From positions 248,001 through 312,000 of the forward strand of contig CAWFOP010000010.1 of NCBI GenBank assembly GCA_963817465.1: a stretch of DNA of 64,000 nucleotides. The letters run 5' to 3'. The notes below the pieces were generated by a model, which saw only the letters and a program-made list of their open reading frames with translations, was not told the DNA's origin and did no database searches. A program made the position numbers and the translations under genes. This stretch comes from CAMPKL01 sp963817465. Lineage in GTDB: Bacteria > Acidobacteriota > Terriglobia > Bryobacterales > UBA6623. Below are positions 27,480 to 36,341 of the stretch, piece after piece (within the stretch, counting starts at the first letter, position 1; each line of letters opens with the position of its first letter).

Positions 27480-30400
27480 ATGCAGTCTCGCAACGACCGA
27501 AAGACCCTACTCGAGCAAGCGCTCAACGATCGGATTCTCGTGCTCGACGGCGCGATGGGCACGCAGCTTCAGGCTCGCGACCTCTCCGCCGCCGACTTCG
27601 GCGGCGAGAGCCTCGAAGGCTGCAACGAAAACCTCAACCTGACCCGGCCCGACGTTCTGCGCGACATACACCGCTCCTACTTCGACGCGGGCTCCGACTT
27701 GGTTGAAACCAACTCGTTCGGCGGGACCCCCGTCGTTTTGGCCGAGTATGGACTTCAGGACAAGGTTTACGAGATCAACTACGCGGCGGCTCGTCTCGCA
27801 CGCGAGGCGGCCGACGAGCTCACGACCGCCGACCGGCCACGCTTCGTCGCCGGCTCCATGGGCCCCACCACCAAGGCCATCACCGTCACCGGCGGGATCA
27901 CCTTTCAGGGTTTAGTCGACAACTTCCGCGACCAGGCGTTCGCGCTCGCCGAAGGCGGCTCCGATGTCCTGCTGCTCGAAACCTGCCAGGACACGCGCAA
28001 CGTCAAGGCGGCGCTCATCGGCGTCAACGAAGCCTTCGCCAAGCTCGGGTACAAGCTGCCCATCATGGTGTCGGGAACGATCGAGCCGTTCGGCGCGATG
28101 CTCGCCGGACAGCCGGCCGACGCCTTCGTCGCCTCGCTCGCTCACATCGATCTGCTGTCCGTCGGTCTCAATTGCGCCACCGGGCCGGAGTTCATGACCG
28201 ACCACATTCGCACCATCCACGAGATGGCGCTATCGCATGTTTCCTGCTACCCCAACGCCGGCTTGCCCGACGAGGAAGGAGCCTACGGCGAAACGCCGAC
28301 TTCGCTCGCCTCGTCGCTCGAGCGCTTCGTCAAGAACGGCTGGCTCAACATCATCGGCGGCTGCTGCGGCACGACGCCCGACCACATTCGCTCCATTTCG
28401 CAGATGGTCGAAGGACGCGAGCCGCGTCGCTTCCGCGCCGAGCGCAAGACCTATTATTCCGGCATCGAGTTAGTCGAAGCCAACGACGACAACCGCCCGC
28501 TGCTGGTCGGCGAGCGCACCAACGAGGTGGGCTCGCGCAAGTTCAAGCGGCTGATCGAACAAGAGAAGTTCGAGGAAGCCTCCGAGATCGGCCGCGCCCA
28601 GGTCAAGAACGGCGCGCAGGTCATCGACATCAATCTCGAAAATCCGGACCGCGAAGAGCTCGACGACATCGACAGCTTCTACTCGCAGATCATCCACAAG
28701 GTCAAAACGCCGCTGATGATCGACACGACCAGCCCGCGGGCCGTCGAGCGTGCGCTGACCTATTGCCTCGGCAAGTCGATCATCAACTCGATCAACTTCG
28801 AGGACGGCGAGGAGCGCTTCGACGCAGTGATGCCGCTGCTCAAGAAATACGGCGCCGCCGTCGTCATCGGCTCGATCGACGAGGACAAGCAGCAGGCGCA
28901 GGCGATCACCCGCGAGCGTAAGCTCGCCATCGCCCGGCGCGCCCGCGACCTGGTCGTGGACAAATGGGACTTTCCGGAAGAAGACATCGTCTTCGATCCG
29001 CTCGTCTTCCCTTGCGCCACGGGCGACGAGAACTACATCGGCTCGGCGGTCGAGACACTCGAAGCCGTCCGCCTGATCAAGCAAGAGCTGCCGAAGTGCA
29101 AGACGATTCTGGGCGTCTCGAACGTCAGCTTCGGACTGCCGCCCGCCGCGCGCGAAGTCGTCAATTCGGTCTTCCTCTATCACGCGACCAAGGCCGGCCT
29201 CGACCTCGCCATCGTCAATACGGAGAAGCTCGAGCGCTACGCGCAGATTCCCGCGGACGAAAAGAAGCTCGTCGAGGATCTGCTCTGGAACCGTCCGCCC
29301 GAGGACTCGAACGCGGCGAGCGACTACCGCCAACAAACGCGCGAGCAGCGCGCTGCGATCAACAACCTTCACATTCAGCAGATTACCGAGCACTTCCGCG
29401 CCGCCGCCGGGCGCTCCAGCCAGAAAATGGACCGCAAGAATCTGCCTCTCGACGAGCGCCTGGCCGGCTACATCATCGAGGGCACGAAAGAGGGACTGGT
29501 CCCGGACCTCGAGCTGAAGCGTCAGGCCGGCGCCAAGCCTCTCGAAATCATCAACGGCCCCCTGATGGCCGGCATGAGCGAGGTCGGACGCCTGTTCAAC
29601 AACAACGAGCTGATCGTCGCCGAGGTGCTGCAATCCGCGGAAGCGATGAAGGCCGCCGTCGGGCACCTCGAGCAATTCATGGAGAGAGCCGAGGACTCGC
29701 AAAAAGGCAAAATCATCCTCGCCACGGTCAAAGGCGACGTCCACGACATCGGCAAGAACCTGGTCGACATCATCTTGACCAACAACGGCTATCAGGTGAT
29801 CAACCTCGGCATCAAGGTGCCGCCCGAGGACCTGATCAAGGCTTACCGCGAGCACAAGCCTCATGCCATCGGGCTGTCGGGTCTGCTGGTCAAGAGCGCC
29901 CAGCAGATGATCGTCACCGCACTCGACCTCAAGGAGGCCGGCGTCGAAGTCCCGCTCTTGGTCGGCGGCGCGGCGCTCTCCGACAGCTTCACCCGCCGGA
30001 AGATCGCGCCTGCGTATGAACAGATCACCTGCTACGCCAAAGACGCCATGACGGGCCTGTCGCTGATGAACCGCCTCATGGACCCGGCGGAGCGCGAAAA
30101 GGTGTTGGCCGAACGCGCCGCGGCGGAAGTCCCCGTTGAAGAGGCCGCCGCGGACGAAGCGCCCGAATCGACCGTGCGCTCGACGCGCGCCCGCCAGGAC
30201 GTCCCGCTTCTGCCGCCGCCGTACGCCGAACGCGTCGTGCGCGACGTGCCGCAGCTCGAAGAGATCTGGGGCTACATCAACCCGGCGATGCTCTACACGC
30301 ATCACCTCGGCTTTCGGGGCAACTTCGAGAAAGCGTTGGCTGCGCGCGACCCCAAGGCCTTGGACCTGCGAGAGACGCTCGACGCGGTCAAGGCCGAAGC

Positions 30401-30998
30401 GGGCAAGTTCATGAAGGTGAAGGCGGTCTGGCGCTTCTTCGAGGCGACGCCAGGGCCGAATTCCATCTGTCTGTTCGAGCCCGGCTCCGCCGCGGCCGCG
30501 ACCGTGTTTCGCTTCCCGCGGCAGAAGCGCGAGGACGGCCTGTGCCTGTCGGACTACGTCATTCCTTCGCGCAACGGCGCACGGGATTCGGTGGCCCTGT
30601 TCGTCGTCACCGCCGGGCAAGGCATCCGCGAACGAGCCGAGGAGTACAAGGCGGCCGGCGAATACCTCAAGATGCACGCCATGCAAGCCCTAGCGCTCGA
30701 GACGGCGGAAGCCTGCGCCGAATGGCTGCACCGGCGCATCCGCGAGGACTGGGGATTTCCGGACCCCGCCGAGCTGACGATGAAGGAGCGCCTCAAGACG
30801 CAATATCGCGGCCGACGCTACAGCCCCGGCTACGCGGCGTGTCCCGATCTCGAGGACCAACAGAAGATCTTCGAGTTGCTCAAGCCCGGGGATATCGGCG
30901 TCGAGCTCACCGATGGCTTCATGATGGAGCCCGAGGCGAGCGTCAGCGCAATCGTGTTCCAGCACCCCGATTGCATCTACTTCGACGTGTCGAAGTAG
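27480..30998 (+). CDS. metH: cobalamin-dependent methionine synthase
   Basis: This full-length 1172-residue MetH transfers a methyl group from methyltetrahydrofolate to homocysteine through B12 in the cytoplasm. Domain order: homocysteine barrel (RILVLDGAMGTQLQ; zinc cysteines in SVGLNCATGPEFM and GGCCGTTPDHI), pterin-binding barrel (LLVGERTNEVGSRKFKRL, about 340-610), B12 cap (about 650-740), and the Rossmann B12 domain with the lower-ligand histidine His755 in GDVHDIGKNLVDI. The C-terminal reactivation domain ends RRYSPGYAACPD and QHPDCIYFDV. A segment of about 50 residues rich in Ala and Glu (about 875-905) links the last two domains. Confidence 0.97.
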   Translation: MQSRNDRKTLLEQALNDRILVLDGAMGTQLQARDLSAADFGGESLEGCNENLNLTRPDVLRDIHRSYFDAGSDLVETNSFGGTPVVLAEYGLQDKVYEINYAAARLAREAADELTTADRPRFVAGSMGPTTKAITVTGGITFQGLVDNFRDQAFALAEGGSDVLLLETCQDTRNVKAALIGVNEAFAKLGYKLPIMVSGTIEPFGAMLAGQPADAFVASLAHIDLLSVGLNCATGPEFMTDHIRTIHEMALSHVSCYPNAGLPDEEGAYGETPTSLASSLERFVKNGWLNIIGGCCGTTPDHIRSISQMVEGREPRRFRAERKTYYSGIELVEANDDNRPLLVGERTNEVGSRKFKRLIEQEKFEEASEIGRAQVKNGAQVIDINLENPDREELDDIDSFYSQIIHKVKTPLMIDTTSPRAVERALTYCLGKSIINSINFEDGEERFDAVMPLLKKYGAAVVIGSIDEDKQQAQAITRERKLAIARRARDLVVDKWDFPEEDIVFDPLVFPCATGDENYIGSAVETLEAVRLIKQELPKCKTILGVSNVSFGLPPAAREVVNSVFLYHATKAGLDLAIVNTEKLERYAQIPADEKKLVEDLLWNRPPEDSNAASDYRQQTREQRAAINNLHIQQITEHFRAAAGRSSQKMDRKNLPLDERLAGYIIEGTKEGLVPDLELKRQAGAKPLEIINGPLMAGMSEVGRLFNNNELIVAEVLQSAEAMKAAVGHLEQFMERAEDSQKGKIILATVKGDVHDIGKNLVDIILTNNGYQVINLGIKVPPEDLIKAYREHKPHAIGLSGLLVKSAQQMIVTALDLKEAGVEVPLLVGGAALSDSFTRRKIAPAYEQITCYAKDAMTGLSLMNRLMDPAEREKVLAERAAAEVPVEEAAADEAPESTVRSTRARQDVPLLPPPYAERVVRDVPQLEEIWGYINPAMLYTHHLGFRGNFEKALAARDPKALDLRETLDAVKAEAGKFMKVKAVWRFFEATPGPNSICLFEPGSAAAATVFRFPRQKREDGLCLSDYVIPSRNGARDSVALFVVTAGQGIRERAEEYKAAGEYLKMHAMQALALETAEACAEWLHRRIREDWGFPDPAELTMKERLKTQYRGRRYSPGYAACPDLEDQQKIFELLKPGDIGVELTDGFMMEPEASVSAIVFQHPDCIYFDVSK

Positions 30999-31080
30999 AA
31001 AACCGGGAGGACATCAACGCAAAAAAGGGACGGCCAAGGGTTTCTGGTCAAACGCAAGGAAGCGCTTTCCAGCGCGGCGT

Positions 31081-31745
31081 TTAAGACTGTGTATAGCGCC
31101 GACGGATGTAGCTGAGCGCTATCAAGCTGCCGCGCAGCAGAAGATACGTGGAAGGTTCGGGCACTCCCGGCAAGTCGCTGTCGTTGCAACTCCCGTCCAT
31201 GCAAATTGCAACGTCTGAACCCTGACCGTTTGAGCCCGTATTCTGGAAACGAGCCGCCAGAGGCTTAAAAGCGGACGGCAATGGCGCCTCTGTAAAGTTG
31301 CCGAGAAAGTACAATGTGAAGTCAAAGCTGCCACCTTTGGCGATGCCGTCATTGGGATTTCCGCCCGTGCAGTTCTTGTCGCTGTTGCCGGACTCCGCAC
31401 AGAAGTCGAACATGCCAACGGGTTGAGGGGTGTTGACTCTCCGAGCTCGAAGTACGTATTCCAATTGGTCGGGATCGTTGACGCCAAGGCATCGAAGCCG
31501 GTTACCTCGGCGGGAACATTCAGAGCGATGGCCGTGATGATCGGCTGATAGTCTACAGACGTGTTCAAGACCGTGAAATCAACGCTAAAGCCATCAGCGG
31601 TGAGGACCGGATCAGCGAAGACGAAATCGGCCGTGTTGTTCGAATCCTGATTGCCGATGACGCTGTAGGTTGCGCCGTGTGCGCCGGCGGTGAAAAGAAG
31701 AGTTAACGCAAGAGCGCTAACTGTGGACAAGCTCTTTATATACAA
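31081..31745 (-). CDS. PEP-CTERM protein, one frameshift
   Basis: An exported protein with a signal peptide (TVSALALTLLFTAGAHGATY) and a C-terminal PEP-CTERM sorting signal (LPGVPEPSTYLLL, helix, YIRRR) that directs exosortase processing. The start is TTG 31745 after a GGGGAGGG ribosome site. The middle is in two frames. The N-terminal part runs to NWNTYFELGESTP, and the C-terminal part resumes with QPVGMFDFCAESGNSDKNC. One C missing from the CCCC complementary to GGGG 31427-31430 accounts for the switch. No homologous function is recognised. It is the leftmost of four consecutive PEP-CTERM genes. Confidence 0.78.
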
Positions 31746-31921
31746 GTACTTAAACCCTCCCCGAGAGTGTGTGTAGCAGGCACCCTAGGAGTTTCTAAGG
31801 TGATACTCCACTTGATGATACCGGGGTTTTCAGGCTGAGTTCAGCTATTTTTTTTGGCGTCTGGGTGGAACACCCGCATTGACTGCTCTGAGTGTTGGTG
31901 TGCTTGCCGGGAATCGAGAAA

Positions 31922-31950
31922 GGGGCGACTCCCATCTGTAGAGTCGCCCC
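31922..31950 (-). terminator. terminator of the second PEP-CTERM gene
   Basis: A perfect 10-bp stem (GGGGCGACTC 31922-31931, GAGTCGCCCC 31941-31950, loop of nine) lies 40 bases after the PEP-CTERM stop at 31990. On the minus strand it is followed by TTTCTC, a weak U-tract. Confidence 0.75.
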
Positions 31951-31989
31951 TTGCCGGATCGGAAAGGAGGATAAGCCTGGTAACCCGGT

Positions 31990-32775
31990 CTAGTTGTTGT
32001 TGCGGCGTCGACGAATGTAACCCACCGCCATCAGGCCCGCGCCAAACAGCAAGTAGGTTGACGGTTCAGGAACGCCCGGCAGGTTCGGCGTGTTCCCCAG
32101 AGACACTACAGTGAAGGATTCAGGGCCGTCGCCGGATGCGTAGTTCCCCGCTACATCGCAAGTGCCTAGTCGGTCCAAGCAGCCCGCGGTTGCGGCCATA
32201 CCGATAGTCCAACTGGAATCAAAGGTGGGCGCGGCATTAGCCTGTGCTTGGGTGATCGTGCCGACATAGCCGGCCGAACCCTGGCCTTGGGAGATGTTTG
32301 TGAAGTCGACGTACGGGTCTTCCAAATAAAAGGCGAACACAAGGTCGCCGTTACCGTCGAAGAACCCGAGGCTCAACGCCTGCAGAGTCAATTCCTGAAC
32401 ATTGTTGGGTTCATTGACGTTGAACAGAATGCCAATGTCGGTGTACCCGGTTATGCTGAGGTCGGCCAGCGTCGGCGTCGAGTACTTCGGCGCACTGACC
32501 GGGTTGACGTCGCCGATGATCGGGTCGAAGCTTGTCCAGGCGCCGCCCAAAGACGCGTCGGTGCAGGACAGGCTCGGGCCGGGAATGACGCAGACCGACT
32601 CATTGGCGTCGTTCTGCATGGTCAGGACCGGGTTGACGACGCCGAACCCGTAGGTCGTCAAGTTCGTGGGCGCATCCGGCGTTAAGAAAACGATGCCGGC
32701 TCGAGCCGGGCTCGTTGTGGCAACCAACATGAAAACAGCCGTAGCGCAGCCGTAGAAAATTTCCTTCAATCTCAT
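31990..32775 (-). CDS. PEP-CTERM protein, tandem paralogue of the next gene
   Basis: A 261-residue exported protein with signal peptide (FYGCATAVFMLVATTSPARA) and the PEP-CTERM tail LPGVPEPSTYLLFGAGLMAV followed by GYIRRRR. Its body is nearly the same as that of the protein encoded at 33262-34059: shared stretches include TTYGFGVVNPVLTMQND, SVCVIPGPSLSCTDASLGGA, DVNPVSAPKYSTPTLADL and EPNNVQELTLQALSLGFFDG. Predicted to be a beta-rich surface or matrix protein anchored or released by exosortase. The start ATG 32775 is preceded by a C/G-rich purine tract (GGGGGGAC). Confidence 0.85.
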   Translation of the reverse strand: MRLKEIFYGCATAVFMLVATTSPARAGIVFLTPDAPTNLTTYGFGVVNPVLTMQNDANESVCVIPGPSLSCTDASLGGAWTSFDPIIGDVNPVSAPKYSTPTLADLSITGYTDIGILFNVNEPNNVQELTLQALSLGFFDGNGDLVFAFYLEDPYVDFTNISQGQGSAGYVGTITQAQANAAPTFDSSWTIGMAATAGCLDRLGTCDVAGNYASGDGPESFTVVSLGNTPNLPGVPEPSTYLLFGAGLMAVGYIRRRRNNN

Positions 32776-32955
32776 TAAGTCCCCCCCAGCCCTGGCACGA
32801 CCGCGAATGCAGCCCTCGCTAGGGCTTATACCTTACAGCACCTAGTCTAAGGCAGGCTCTCCGATCTGCACAGGCACAATTTTTTTAGTACTAGCGAGGG
32901 GTGGGCTGCTAGGACTTTTCGACTCTAAACGGACGGCCAATCCCGGTACCGTCAG

Positions 32956-33063
32956 TCGTTTCTGTGAGTTACGCCCAAGTCGGCCCTTGGCGAACGTACG
33001 GTTTCGGCGCCGTCCCGCCAAGAACGATACGAGACGTGATCTAGGTGAAACGCCTGAGCCGCT
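32956..33063. repeat. conserved upstream block, copy A
   Basis: This 108-base non-coding block is about three-quarters identical to 34243-34350. Best conserved are TCGTTTCTGT, TCGGCCCTT, TACGGTTTCGG, CCCGCCAAGAA, TCTAGGTG and GAGCCGCT. It lies about 180 to 290 bases upstream of its PEP-CTERM gene on the minus strand. It contains a small hairpin AGGTG-AAA-CGCCT (33042 region) that is kept in copy B as GGTG-GTA-CGCC. Confidence 0.6.
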
Positions 33064-33186
33064 TGCGCCAGTCAGAACCCGTATGGCCGCCAGCCCGACG
33101 GGCTGGGGAACGCCGGGCGGCTCGGCCCTTCGCGCCGCCGCTTCCGGAAATTCAGCAGCGATGGTCAATGGGAGGCGCCCGCGCAA

Positions 33187-33217
33187 GAAAAAAGGCGATC
33201 CCATGCCAGGGATCGCC
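33187..33217 (-). terminator. intrinsic terminator of the third PEP-CTERM gene
   Basis: A perfect 9-bp stem (GGCGATCCC 33194-33202, GGGATCGCC 33209-33217, loop ATGCCA). On the minus strand it is followed directly by TTTTTTC. It lies 45 bases after the stop at 33262. This is a textbook terminator. Confidence 0.9.
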
Positions 33218-33261
33218 CAGATTCACATCGGCGGGGAGTAAGCCGCCCAGCCGTCGTGGTT

Positions 33262-34059
33262 TTAGGAGTTGCCGGGCCGACGGCGCCGTAAGTAGCCCAT
33301 CGCCATCAGACCCGCCCCAAACATCAGGTAGGTCGAAGGCTCGGGAACTCCCGGCAGGTCCACCGGCGGGTTGCCTAAGGACACTACGGTGAAGGACTCG
33401 GGGCCGTCGCCGGATGAGTATTTCCCTGTTACGTTGCAGTTGGCCTCGTCGGCCTCGAAGCAGCCCGCCTGTGCGGCCATACCGATCGTCCAACTGGAAT
33501 CAAAGCCATACGCGGCGAAGGCGGCATCAGCCTGTGCTTGGGTGATCGTGCCGACGAAACCGGCTTTGCCCTGCCCCTGCTCGATGTCCGTGAAGTCTTG
33601 GTAGGGGTTTTCCAAATAGAAGGCATGTACAAGGATTCCATTGCTGTCGAAGAACCCTAGGCTCAACATTTGCAGAGTAATCTCCTCAACGTTGTTGGGT
33701 TCATTGACATTGAACAAAATTCCGATGTCGGTGTACCCCATTATGTTGAGGTCCGCAAGCGTCGGCGTCGTGTACTTCGGCGCGCTGACCGGGTTGACGT
33801 CGCCGACGATCGGGTCAAAGCTCGTCCAGGCGCCGCCCAAAGACGCGTCGGTGCAGGACAGGCTCGGGCCAGGAATGACGCAGACCGACTCTTTGGGGTC
33901 GTTCTGCATGGTGAGGATCGGATTGACTACGCCGAAGCCGTAGGTCGTTATGTCCGTCGACGGGGTTAAGAATACGATGCCGGCTTGAGCCGAGCTCGTC
34001 GTCACAAGCAGCGCGAAAACAGCCACGGCGCAGCCGTAGAATATTTTGGTCAAATTCAT
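33262..34059 (-). CDS. PEP-CTERM protein, tandem paralogue of the previous gene
   Basis: A 265-residue exported protein with signal peptide (FYGCAVAVFALLVTTSSAQA) and tail LPGVPEPSTYLMFGAGLMAM followed by GYLRRRR. Colinear with the 31990-32775 product over the whole length. The main difference is a few extra residues in FAAYGFDSSWTIGMAAQAG and the following EADEANCNV. Upstream sequence is also duplicated, so the whole transcription unit of about 1.3 kb was copied. Function is unknown; it is probably a surface or extracellular matrix component. Confidence 0.85.
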   Translation of the reverse strand: MNLTKIFYGCAVAVFALLVTTSSAQAGIVFLTPSTDITTYGFGVVNPILTMQNDPKESVCVIPGPSLSCTDASLGGAWTSFDPIVGDVNPVSAPKYTTPTLADLNIMGYTDIGILFNVNEPNNVEEITLQMLSLGFFDSNGILVHAFYLENPYQDFTDIEQGQGKAGFVGTITQAQADAAFAAYGFDSSWTIGMAAQAGCFEADEANCNVTGKYSSGDGPESFTVVSLGNPPVDLPGVPEPSTYLMFGAGLMAMGYLRRRRPGNS

Positions 34060-34242
34060 TAGACACTCCCCCCCTGCACTGGGAAGCAGAACTGCGGCCC
34101 AGACTCAGGGCTTTACCTTACAGATCTAGAGTATGCGCCCTATTCGCCGCCAAGTACAGTCAAATTTCCAAGTATAGTCGGCGACGAATCTCCGGGGTGT
34201 CGCCCGTCGAGAATCGCGCGGCCCTTGCGCAGGTATCATCCA

Positions 34243-34350
34243 TCGTTTCTGTCAGTTGCACTGTAATCGGCCCTTACACGCTTACGGTTTCGGTTCCGGC
34301 CCGCCAAGAAAGAAGATGAGGCGTGCTCTAGGTGGTACGCCCGAGCCGCT
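34243..34350. repeat. conserved upstream block, copy B
   Basis: Second copy of the 108-base block described at 32956-33063, at the same distance (about 184 to 291 bases) upstream of its own PEP-CTERM gene. No conserved reading frame was seen in either strand. Confidence 0.6.
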
Positions 34351-34391
34351 GAAATGCATCCGTCTCACCCCCCAGGCACTCCCGGAAACGA

Positions 34392-34419
34392 AACAGGCGG
34401 CTCTTGAGAGCCGCCTGTT
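34392..34419 (-). terminator. terminator of the fourth PEP-CTERM gene
   Basis: A perfect 12-bp stem (AACAGGCGGCTC 34392-34403, GAGCCGCCTGTT 34408-34419) with a TTGA loop. The minus-strand continuation is TCGTTTCC. It lies 34 bases after the stop at 34454. Confidence 0.85.
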
Positions 34420-34453
34420 CCGGTTGAGGTTGTTCGTTGTGGTGTTCAGTCGG

Positions 34454-35113
34454 CTAGGAGCGCATCACTGGCTTGCGCCGCTTCAGAAGGCTGATTGCGG
34501 CCAAGCCCGCGCCCAGCAACAGATAGGCGGACGGCTCAGGAACACCAGGCAGGTCGCTATCGCAGGTCGTGCAAGTCCCGGCGAGTTTGTCGCTGCTGCT
34601 CCCGTTATTCCCCGTGATCGACTTCACGCGAGCGCCGAAGGCGGCGAAATCGCTCACGAACACGCCCGTAACCTTGAACGCGAACGTTTCGATGTTGTCG
34701 TTGCCCGCGGCCCCGAGCTGGATGCCGACGTCGAAGGTATCCGGCGTGGTGGACCCGTTCATGTTCGTGTCGCTATCACACGTCTGGCTGACGGCTCCCG
34801 GGTTGACGATCGGCGCACAACCCACCGAGATCAGCGACGTATTGGCGATGTCCGTCATAATCCGAGTCGCGTCGAAGCCAGCGAAGTTGAAACCGGCGTC
34901 AAAGCTGAAGTAAACAGCCCGAAAGTCACCCTTCACGGTGGCGGAAGGCTGGCTGAAGGTGACCAAAACATCGTCGACCATCTGCGCCAGGTCGACCTGC
35001 ACTGGAATGGGACCGCCGAAGCTGGTCAGAGTCAAAGTCGCTGCGGACAGCGACGCAGGCAAGAGGCTCAAAGCAAATACACAAGCCCCAAGCGCCTTAA
35101 AAATGCGAATCAT
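34454..35113 (-). CDS. PEP-CTERM protein
   Basis: A 219-residue exported protein with signal peptide (KALGACVFALSLLPASLSAA) and tail LPGVPEPSAYLLLGAGLAAI followed by SLLKRRK. The body has paired cysteines (VGCAPI, QTCDSD, GTCTTCDSD) and is unlike the duplicated pair. DNTNMNGS-like DSDTNMNGSTTPD could be a calcium-type loop, but this is a guess. The start ATG 35113 follows GAGGGGAAA. Confidence 0.82.
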   Translation of the reverse strand: MIRIFKALGACVFALSLLPASLSAATLTLTSFGGPIPVQVDLAQMVDDVLVTFSQPSATVKGDFRAVYFSFDAGFNFAGFDATRIMTDIANTSLISVGCAPIVNPGAVSQTCDSDTNMNGSTTPDTFDVGIQLGAAGNDNIETFAFKVTGVFVSDFAAFGARVKSITGNNGSSSDKLAGTCTTCDSDLPGVPEPSAYLLLGAGLAAISLLKRRKPVMRS

Positions 35114-35446
35114 ATTTTCCCCTCTTGGTACCGGCTGTACCCTAAGTATTCGTACACCGAATACCCTATGGATAGTACCACTGATCCAGTGGCGGTTTCA
35201 ACACAATGTGTTGGCCCACTCAGTAGGTTCCGTGAGACGATCTAAAGCGAAGCCTTCAGCCGCCCCCGAAACGGCCACCGATCGCCCAGGGGTCAGCGGG
35301 ACCAGCCTGTTGAAGATGTCGGTTCGGCTGCGGCGTCGGAGTCGGGCCGCCGGCGTCCCTCGTCGGCCGCAGTTGCGGTTATGCGGGTGAGAATCTAAGC
35401 TTTCAGGCGAGGCGCGGCCCGCCGCTCGCGCTCGAGGAGATCCCGC
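35114..35446. other. intergenic region between PEP-CTERM and Rrf2-type genes
   Basis: About 330 bases between divergent starts. The part nearest the PEP-CTERM gene is AT-richer and has several GTAC-containing short inverted motifs (GGTACCGGCTGTACC, GTATTCGTACACCGAATAC at about 35133-35164). A stretch at 35231-35262 weakly resembles the end of the conserved 108-base block. No gene was seen. Confidence 0.4.
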
Positions 35447-35875
35447 ATGATCTATTCACGCGCGACCGAGTACGCGATCACAGCGCTGGGACATTTGGGT
35501 GAATTGCCTGAGGGCGCGCGGCGGATGGCCCGCCGCATCGCCGAAGAAGAAGGTCTGCCCGCGTTCTTTCTTGCCAAGACCCTCCAGACGCTGGCGCGTC
35601 AGGGCCTGCTCAAGTCGGCGAAAGGTCCCACCGGCGGGTTCGCGCTCAACAAGCCGGCTTCAAAGATCCGCTTGATCGACCTGATCGCGGCGATCGACGG
35701 ACTCGACGATCTGGAATACGGCAACCAGGAGTTGCCCGGTTTCAGGCCCTTGCGGCAGTCGATTCTGAGCTACCTCCGCAATACGACGATCGCCGACGTG
35801 GCCAAGCGCCGCAAGAGCGCCCGCAAGAAGGCGACGAGGAAAAAAGCGGCCCGCAGCAGGCGCCAGCGCGGCTAG
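35447..35875 (+). CDS. Rrf2-family regulator lacking the cysteine cluster
   Basis: A 142-residue DNA-binding protein of the Rrf2 family (MIYSRATEYAITALGHLGEL winged helix; FFLAKTLQTLARQGLLKSAK recognition region; GPTGGFALNKPASKIRLIDL wing). Rrf2 proteins such as IscR and NsrR use three cysteines for an iron-sulfur cluster. Here that region reads GLDDLEYGNQELPGF with no cysteine, so it must sense something else. The last 25 residues are very basic (RRKSARKKATRKKAARSRRQ), a histone-H1-like tail. ATG 35447 follows GAGGAG. It converges on the FKBP gene, with a four-base overlap of the ends. Confidence 0.88.
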   Translation: MIYSRATEYAITALGHLGELPEGARRMARRIAEEEGLPAFFLAKTLQTLARQGLLKSAKGPTGGFALNKPASKIRLIDLIAAIDGLDDLEYGNQELPGFRPLRQSILSYLRNTTIADVAKRRKSARKKATRKKAARSRRQRG

Positions 35876-36288
35876 GGCGCGATGCTCAGCAACTCGACCT
35901 GGAAGATCAGCGTCGAGTTGGGGGGAATCGGCCCCGCTCCGCGAGCGCCGTATGCCAGGTCCGGCGGAATGATGAAGCGATACGTCGAGCCGATCGGCAT
36001 CAGTTGCAGACCTTCTTGCCAGCCCTTCACCACGCGCGCCAGCGGAAATGTGGCCGGCTGACCGCGGTCATAGGACGAATCAAACACCGTCCCGTCCTCG
36101 AGCTCGCCCTTGTATTGGACCGTTACCGTGTCCTCGAGCGTCGGCTTTAGACCATTGCCTTGCTTGAGCACTTCGTATTGCAGTCCGGAATCAGTGGTGA
36201 TCATCTTCCCTCCCTCGGTGGCGGAGTCCTGCCCGCAGGAGGCGAGAAGAACGACGGCGGCTAGGGCCATGAAAAGCTTGATTCGCAT
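35872..36288 (-). CDS. FKBP-type peptidyl-prolyl isomerase lipoprotein
   Basis: A 138-residue peptidyl-prolyl cis-trans isomerase with a lipoprotein signal (MALAAVVLLASC, Cys18), so membrane-anchored outside the cytoplasm. The FKBP domain is complete: TVTVQYKGELEDGTVFDSSY, FPLARVVKGWQEGLQLMPIG, YRFIIPPDLAYGARG and FQVELLSI. It probably helps fold exported proteins. The start ATG 36288 diverges from the FGGY kinase gene with about 50 bases between starts. Confidence 0.93.
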   Translation of the reverse strand: MRIKLFMALAAVVLLASCGQDSATEGGKMITTDSGLQYEVLKQGNGLKPTLEDTVTVQYKGELEDGTVFDSSYDRGQPATFPLARVVKGWQEGLQLMPIGSTYRFIIPPDLAYGARGAGPIPPNSTLIFQVELLSIAP

Positions 36289-36341
36289 ACTTTGAACGCC
36301 AGCTTAGCGCGTCTCGACCCCGGGATTGTACGTTAGACGTG

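Noticed and set aside
28470..30686. Long open frame antisense to metH
   Set aside because: GC-rich coding DNA leaves the antisense frame open; its translation is Arg/Asp/Val-rich with no domain, while the sense strand is a full methionine synthase.
32956..33063. c-di-GMP riboswitch in the block upstream of the PEP-CTERM gene
   Set aside because: The conserved core of class I or II was not recognisable; kept only as an unnamed conserved block.
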